Assembly (NCBI GenBank): GCA_964539045.1
Contig: CAZIHW010000002.1
Location: 1 to 9,134 of the forward strand
DNA: 9,134 nucleotides
Reading direction: 5' to 3'
DNA from: UBA1227 sp964539045
GTDB taxonomy: Bacteria; Bacillota; Clostridia; Oscillospirales; Acutalibacteraceae
This document shows positions 5,227 through 9,134 of the stretch, piece by piece (positions within the stretch are counted from its first letter, which is position 1; every line of letters starts with the position of its first letter). A program made the translations under genes and the position numbers. The notes beneath the pieces were generated by a model that was given only the letters and a program-made list of their open reading frames with translations, searched no databases and was not told the origin of the DNA.

Positions 5227-6873
5227 ATGGCTAAACAGATTATTTACGGTGAAGAAGCTCGCAAAGCTCTACAGAACGGTATTGATAAACTTTCAGATAC
5301 AGTTAAGATTACACTCGGACCTAAAGGTCGCAATGTAGTTCTTGACAGAAAATACGGCGCTCCGCTCATTACAAATGACGGTGTCACTATAGCCAAAGAG
5401 ATTGAACTTGAAGATCCTTTTGAAAATATGGGAGCTCAGCTTGTTAAAGAAGTTGCAACAAAGACAACGGATGTTGCCGGTGACGGAACAACCACCGCTA
5501 CCCTCCTCGCCCAGGCTCTGGTTCGCGAGGGTATGAGAAATGTTGCTGCCGGTGCAAACCCAATGGTAGTAAAGAAAGGTATCCAGGAAGCAGTAAATGC
5601 AGCTGTTGAAGCAGTTAAAGCAAACTCTAAGCCTGTTAATAACTCCGCTGATATAGCTCGTGTTGCCACAGTTTCTTCTGCAGATGAATTCATCGGCAAC
5701 CTCATCTCAGAGGCTATGGAAAAGGTTACATCTGACGGTGTAATCACAATTGAAGAGGCAAAAACAGCAGAGACAACATGCGATGTTGTTGAGGGTATGC
5801 AGTTTGACAGAGGTTACATCTCACCTTACATGGCTACCGATACAGACAAGATGACCGCCGAGATTGAAGACGCTTACATCCTTATCACAGATAAGAAGAT
5901 ATCCAATATCCAGGAAATCCTTCCTCTCCTTGAGCAGATTCTCAAAATGGGCAAAAAGCTTGTTATCATTGCTGAGGATATCGAGGGCGAAGCTTTGGCC
6001 ACTCTCCTCCTCAACAAACTCCGCGGCACATTCACCTGCGTTGCAGTAAAGGCACCGGGCTTCGGTGACAGACGTAAGGAAATGCTTCAGGATATCGCAA
6101 TTCTCACAGGCGGTACTGTTATCACATCAGACCTCGGTCTTGAACTTACAGATACTCAGATAGATCAGCTCGGCCGTGCCGCTAAGGTTTCGATCTCCAA
6201 AGATAATACAATCATAGTAAACGGTGCAGGTGATTCCGACGCTATAAAGGCTCGTATAGGACAGATCAGATCACAGATAGAAATTACAACATCAGACTAT
6301 GACAGAGAAAAACTCCAGGAGAGACTTGCAAAGCTTTCAGGCGGCGTTGCTGTTATCCATGTCGGTGCTGCTACTGAAACTGAGATGAAAGAGAAGAAGC
6401 TTCGTATAGAAGATGCTCTCGCAGCAACAAAAGCTGCTGTTGAAGAAGGTACTGTTGCAGGCGGCGGTGTTGCTCTTATCAATGCTATTCCGGCTGTCAC
6501 AGAACTTCTTAATAAGACAGAAGACACAGATATGAAGACCGGTATAAAGATTGTACTTAAAGGCATCGAAGCACCGATCAGACAAATTGCTGCCAATGCA
6601 GGTCTTGAGGGTTCAGTTATCATTGATGCTATCATTAAGTCAAATAAGAAAGGATACGGATACAACTTTGCAACAGAAGAATATGTTGATATGTTTGAAG
6701 CCGGTATCCTTGATCCTACAAAGGTAACACGTTCAGCTCTCCAAAATGCATCCTCTGTTGCAGCTATGGTTCTAACAACAGAATCACTTGTTACAGATAA
6801 GCCGGATCCTGCTGCTGACGCGGCTGCTGCAGCTCAGGCTGCTGCCATGGCTTCACAGGGCGGTATGTATTAA
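5227..6873 (+). CDS. groEL: Chaperonin GroEL (Hsp60)
   Basis: This 548-residue chaperonin subunit, full length for the family, assembles into a double heptameric ring that folds proteins with GroES and ATP. Visible motifs are TLGPKGRNVVLD (29-40, nucleotide binding), NDGVTIAKEIELEDPFENMGAQ (50-71, with Asp51), AGDGTTTATLLAQ (84-96, with Asp86 equivalent to the Asp87 needed for ATP hydrolysis in E. coli), and the cpn60 signature AAVEEGTVAGGGVAL at about 400-415. No key residue is missing. The C-terminal tail is Ala-rich (DPAADAAAAAQAAA), followed by a short GGMY end instead of a long GGM repeat. AAAGGAG (5211-5217) precedes the ATG by nine bases. It is co-transcribed with groES and heat-inducible through CIRCE/HrcA. 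A terminator begins about 40 bases past the stop codon. Confidence 0.98.
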   Translation: MAKQIIYGEEARKALQNGIDKLSDTVKITLGPKGRNVVLDRKYGAPLITNDGVTIAKEIELEDPFENMGAQLVKEVATKTTDVAGDGTTTATLLAQALVREGMRNVAAGANPMVVKKGIQEAVNAAVEAVKANSKPVNNSADIARVATVSSADEFIGNLISEAMEKVTSDGVITIEEAKTAETTCDVVEGMQFDRGYISPYMATDTDKMTAEIEDAYILITDKKISNIQEILPLLEQILKMGKKLVIIAEDIEGEALATLLLNKLRGTFTCVAVKAPGFGDRRKEMLQDIAILTGGTVITSDLGLELTDTQIDQLGRAAKVSISKDNTIIVNGAGDSDAIKARIGQIRSQIEITTSDYDREKLQERLAKLSGGVAVIHVGAATETEMKEKKLRIEDALAATKAAVEEGTVAGGGVALINAIPAVTELLNKTEDTDMKTGIKIVLKGIEAPIRQIAANAGLEGSVIIDAIIKSNKKGYGYNFATEEYVDMFEAGILDPTKVTRSALQNASSVAAMVLTTESLVTDKPDPAADAAAAAQAAAMASQGGMY

Positions 6874-6910
6874 GAATCCTATTAAAACTGTATTCAAAAT
6901 TGCAGATAAA

Positions 6911-6945
6911 AAAAGGGGTCCGGATTTTATCCGGACCTTTTCCCT
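6911..6945. terminator. Bidirectional terminator between groEL and the Cys-rich protein gene
   Basis: A 9-bp stem GGTCCGGAT/ATCCGGACC (6917-6925 with 6929-6937) has a 3-base loop. The right side continues TTTT-CCC-TTTT, and the left side begins with a run of A residues and GG that extend the stem and supply a T-run on the other strand. It ends the groESL transcript and, on the minus strand, sits nine bases beyond the stop codon of the convergent gene. Confidence 0.92.
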
Positions 6946-6953
6946 TTTAGTGA

Positions 6954-7772
6954 CTAATCTGAACAACCGCAGCAGTCCATTTCATCTATGCAATTCGGCA
7001 TTTCGGCGCGTTTCTTTTGCCCTATGTTCGGTGGAAAGAATTCGTCTACCGGGAACTTTATCTTCTTGAATACATCGCAAGGATCATCTGTATCACAGCT
7101 GCATTCCTTGCATGGAACAGCGAATTCATAAGTCGGAATAAGTATCTGTACATCGCGCTCAAGCTGAACTATTGAGAACAAACCAAGCGTAACAATTATG
7201 GATTGATTTATGTTATCCGGTATCACGAAATCCCCTTGAAATTGAGCTGCAACCGTAGCCGGAATACCCGGTATCGTCTGTCCCTGACAGCATCCTCTTC
7301 TCGTCGGCTGACATTTCTTTACATCCATGCAAATAGGATCTACACATTGAACCTTTGCTATCGGGTTTGTATTGCTTACGAGGAACTGTTCATCAAATTC
7401 TTCTGTCGCGAATTCACTTGAGAACACCTTCACCTTTCCGTCACTTCCGTAAAGAATCGCCTTCTTTGAAAAAGTTGCGAGACCTTCAACGGATGTCGGT
7501 GGTGTCAGCGGACTTGTATACGCATCAAACAATAGTTTAAAAAAGTAAGTAATGTCCACTGAATAAAAGCCTCTGTTAAACGGAACTTCCTCTACATCTA
7601 CAAAGCAATTTATTACGTCGCAATTTCTGCACTTCACTGTAGAAGCCGTGTCGATTATCGCTTGACCTATGTTGGTAAAAGCAACCGGAAGGTCGGATAT
7701 ACAATCCTTGTCTGCGCAAGAATCATACACTCGTTTGCAATCTACACAAACAGCCTCTTTAATATCAGGCAT
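6954..7772 (-). CDS. Cysteine-rich conserved protein of unknown function (20 Cys)
   Basis: This 272-residue protein has no signal peptide and no membrane helix. It has 20 cysteines in clusters: C9-x2-C12, C19, C24; C48-x2-C51, C56; C143, C148, C154, C161-C162; C221-x2-C224-x-C226, C232; and C261, C267-C268, C270 at the very end. Between them are two non-cysteine beta-like blocks, residues 53-140 (with VPFNRGFYSVDITYFFKLLF at 63-82) and 166-219 (with GLFSIVQLERDVQILIPTYEF at 197-217). I recognise the overall pattern, an opening EAVCVDCKRVYDSC and a LER-x-x-Q-x-L-x-P-x-Y-x-F ending, from uncharacterised proteins of spore-forming Clostridia, but know no proven role. The cysteines could bind metal or form disulfides, as in spore-coat proteins; a sigma-K-like promoter fits that guess. 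Start: AGGAGGAG (complement of 7778-7785), five bases before the ATG. It is a single-gene unit, convergent with groEL. Confidence 0.9.
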   Translation of the reverse strand: MPDIKEAVCVDCKRVYDSCADKDCISDLPVAFTNIGQAIIDTASTVKCRNCDVINCFVDVEEVPFNRGFYSVDITYFFKLLFDAYTSPLTPPTSVEGLATFSKKAILYGSDGKVKVFSSEFATEEFDEQFLVSNTNPIAKVQCVDPICMDVKKCQPTRRGCCQGQTIPGIPATVAAQFQGDFVIPDNINQSIIVTLGLFSIVQLERDVQILIPTYEFAVPCKECSCDTDDPCDVFKKIKFPVDEFFPPNIGQKKRAEMPNCIDEMDCCGCSD

Positions 7773-7802
7773 ACAATCTCCTCCTATATATAAACTTCAA
7801 TA

Positions 7803-7831
7803 TATCCTATGAAAAGATTGTTTTTATGGTG
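7803..7831 (-). promoter_or_regulatory. Sigma-K-like sporulation promoter for the Cys-rich protein
   Basis: On the minus strand CACC (complement of 7828-7831), 16 bases, then CATAGGATA (complement of 7803-7811) fits the mother-cell sigma-K pattern (mACm, 16-17 bases, CATAnnnTA). No good sigma-A promoter is visible in the same stretch. The pattern is short enough to arise by chance in AT-rich DNA. Confidence 0.4.
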
Positions 7832-7841
7832 CAAAAATGTG

Positions 7842-7870
7842 TTGAACTTTTTATACTAATATGTTAATAT
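7842..7870 (+). promoter_or_regulatory. Sigma-A promoter of the tRNA-Thr gene
   Basis: TTGAAC (7842-7847) and TAATAT (7865-7870) are spaced 17 bases, with the expected start near 7877, about 20 bases before the mature tRNA. It is divergent from the Cys-rich gene's promoter. Confidence 0.6.
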
Positions 7871-7896
7871 ATTGAGGTCGTAAAAACTATATATAT

Positions 7897-7972
7897 GCTG
7901 ATATGGCACAGGTGGTAGCGCACATCCTTGGTAAGGATGAGGTCACCGGTTCGAATCCGGTTATCAGCTCCA
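7897..7972 (+). tRNA. tRNA-Thr (anticodon GGU)
   Basis: A 76-base cloverleaf with encoded CCA. Acceptor stem GCTGATA/TATCAGC, anticodon stem CATCC/GGATG with loop TTGGTAA, so the anticodon at 7930-7932 is GGT, reading ACC and ACU codons (Thr). Variable loop AGGTC; T arm ACCGG/TTCGAAT/CCGGT. The body closely resembles the E. coli tRNA-Thr(GGU) I remember. The D stem is GCAC/GCGC, which leaves an A12-C23 mismatch where a pair is normal; the other three D-stem pairs are intact, as are the remaining stems. The discriminator base is U (7969). It stands alone with its own promoter and terminator. Confidence 0.96.
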
Positions 7973-8004
7973 AAAAAGCAACTGTTTTCACAGTTGCTTT
8001 TTTT
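7973..8004. terminator. Bidirectional terminator after tRNA-Thr and the GH2 gene
   Basis: An 8-bp stem GCAACTGT/ACAGTTGC (7978-7985 with 7990-7997), 4-base loop, then seven T residues (7998-8004); the left side starts with a run of A residues that gives a T-run on the minus strand. It ends the tRNA transcript directly after its CCA and also the convergent glycosidase transcript, whose stop codon is 33 bases away. Confidence 0.93.
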
Positions 8005-8036
8005 GTTTATATACAGCTTTTTCAAATACACGGGAT

Positions 8037-9134
8037 TTAGATAACCGAATTTACTCTGTCGTTTATCTCCCTTACAAAATCCCTATCAAACTTTTCTACC
8101 TTACGGTCATATGTTATCAGGCCGTTTACTTCTCCCTCAACATCGGAGACCTGTGTATATACAGTTGCGGAAAGTCCCTTAGGTATGTTGGCTATAATCC
8201 TCTTCTCAAATAGCTTTTTGTAGCTCTTGCTCAACATGGACTTGGTCGGATACATATGATATCCGAATAAGGCAGTCGGATTAAACATGTGTCCAAGGGT
8301 AGGCTTACTGTATCCGCCGAATTCCGATAGCAAATAACACCTTTGATCCTTCGGGACATAAATAGGCGTAAAATAGATATGCTTGCTCACAAAATCTCCT
8401 CCGCCCTGGTCATGCCAGCCGCTGGTGGAATCAATTGTTCTTGTCGGGTCAAGCTCCCTTATTTTATCGGTTATTCTTTTTGAGTCAAACTGACCCCATC
8501 CCTCATTAAAAGGAACCCACATGGCTATGCATGTATGATTCTTTAATTGTTCTATAGTTCTGACGAGATCGACTTCATATTCTGCCCTGCTGTCGGCCGA
8601 CTTTCTGCCAAAGAATCCCCTGTTTCTTGTATCCTTGAAATTTAAGCCCAGGAAAGGCAAGATGCCGATGCAGAAAAAGTTATATGTGTCTCCCCCGTTT
8701 ACCATGTCCTGCCACACAAGCATGCCTATTCTGTCGCAGTGATAATACCATCGCGGAGACTCTATTTTGATATGTTTCCTTATCATATTGAAGCCCATAT
8801 CTTTAAGCATTTGTATATCATATATCAAGGCCTCGTCTGTCGGAGCGGTAAGCATGCCGTCCGACCAATAACCCTGGTCAAGCACGCCGTTATGGAAATA
8901 CGGCTTGTTGTTAAGTTTAAGGCGCATTATACCTTCTTCATCAGGCCCTACTTCAAACTTCCTCATTCCGAAATAAGAGGAAATACAATCCTTACCTGCC
9001 GATATGCTCAGGTCGTAAAGCTTTGGATTTTCCGGAGTCCAACATTCATAATCCGAAAGGCTGATTTCTATATGAGCACTTCCCTTTTTCACCTTCGCCC
9101 TGCCCTTCGCTTTTTCTTTTCCGTTTTCGAGCAC
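8037..9134 (-). CDS. Glycoside hydrolase family 2 enzyme (beta-galactosidase/glucuronidase type), C-terminal part
   Basis: The visible 365 residues are the C-terminal part of a protein running off the window; the first visible codon, GTG, is only where the sequence ends and not a supported start. Residues 20-62 match the end of the GH2 immunoglobulin-like beta-sandwich (WTPENPKLYDL, FGMRKFEV). From about 70 the TIM barrel begins (LNNKPYFHNGVLDQGYW; DMGFNMIRKHIKIESPRWYYHCDRIGMLVWQDM). WVPFNEGWGQFD (206-217) holds the acid/base Glu211, and LLSEFGGYS (268-276) the likely nucleophile Glu271. TVYTQVSDVEGEVNGLITYDRK follows near the C-terminus, as in many family members. These enzymes remove terminal beta-linked galactose, glucuronate or mannose with retention. 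The sugar specificity cannot be read here, and the N-terminal sugar-binding domain and any signal peptide are outside the window. It ends beside the shared terminator 7973-8004. Confidence 0.93.
   Translation of the reverse strand: MLENGKEKAKGRAKVKKGSAHIEISLSDYECWTPENPKLYDLSISAGKDCISSYFGMRKFEVGPDEEGIMRLKLNNKPYFHNGVLDQGYWSDGMLTAPTDEALIYDIQMLKDMGFNMIRKHIKIESPRWYYHCDRIGMLVWQDMVNGGDTYNFFCIGILPFLGLNFKDTRNRGFFGRKSADSRAEYEVDLVRTIEQLKNHTCIAMWVPFNEGWGQFDSKRITDKIRELDPTRTIDSTSGWHDQGGGDFVSKHIYFTPIYVPKDQRCYLLSEFGGYSKPTLGHMFNPTALFGYHMYPTKSMLSKSYKKLFEKRIIANIPKGLSATVYTQVSDVEGEVNGLITYDRKVEKFDRDFVREINDRVNSVI

Noticed and set aside
6297..6665. 122-residue minus-strand open frame within groEL
   Set aside because: It is the antisense shadow of highly conserved groEL sequence, with no start signal.
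9132..9134. GTG at the window edge as the start of the glycosidase
   Set aside because: The protein enters at the middle of a GH2 beta-sandwich domain, so the true start lies beyond the window.

Overview
The window looks like a chromosomal segment from an anaerobic, probably spore-capable member of the Clostridia (Firmicutes). The grounds are a perfect CIRCE operator in front of groES-groEL, strong AGGAGG-type ribosome binding sites, AT-rich intergenic DNA, sigma-A-like promoters and a Cys-rich protein of a type I associate with Clostridia. GroEL reads like those of Oscillospiraceae or Lachnospiraceae relatives, but this is an impression from sequence, not a placement. I see no mobile element, CRISPR array, phage gene or integration scar.

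Layout. (1) Positions 1-3300, minus strand: a gene cluster read in the order tetR-type regulator (3232-2702), NAD(P)-binding atypical SDR (2587-1670), DUF1295/steroid-5-alpha-reductase-like membrane enzyme (1614-769), a six-helix membrane protein of unknown function (692-39), and the first codons of a further gene (23-1). A strong intrinsic terminator sits between the DUF1295 gene and the membrane-protein gene. (2) 3391-4758, minus strand: a polytopic O-antigen ligase/polymerase-like protein whose promoter appears to place the transcription start on the A of its ATG. (3) 4811-6945, plus strand: the HrcA/CIRCE-controlled groES-groEL operon, ending in a terminator shared with the convergent gene. 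(4) 6954-7772, minus strand: a 272-residue, 20-cysteine protein of unknown function with a sigma-K-like promoter. (5) 7897-7972, plus strand: tRNA-Thr(GGU) with its own promoter and a bidirectional terminator. (6) 8037-9134, minus strand: the C-terminal part of a glycoside hydrolase family 2 enzyme cut by the window edge.

How they work together. The first block looks like a self-regulated pair of redox enzymes acting on a hydrophobic substrate (lipid, sterol or isoprenoid-like), with a membrane partner. The promoter of its regulator is embedded in an inverted repeat that also serves as the likely terminator of the upstream ligase gene. The other genes are independent units, separated by terminators at 3281-3312, 6911-6945 and 7973-8004. 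No gene-free stretch exceeds about 160 bases. The longest are 3233-3390 (tetR promoter and terminator), 4759-4906 (divergent promoters and CIRCE) and 7773-7896 (divergent promoters).

I did not find a clear, wholly new system. The candidates most worth following are the tetR-SDR-DUF1295-membrane cluster, the possibly leaderless ligase mRNA, and the Cys-rich protein.
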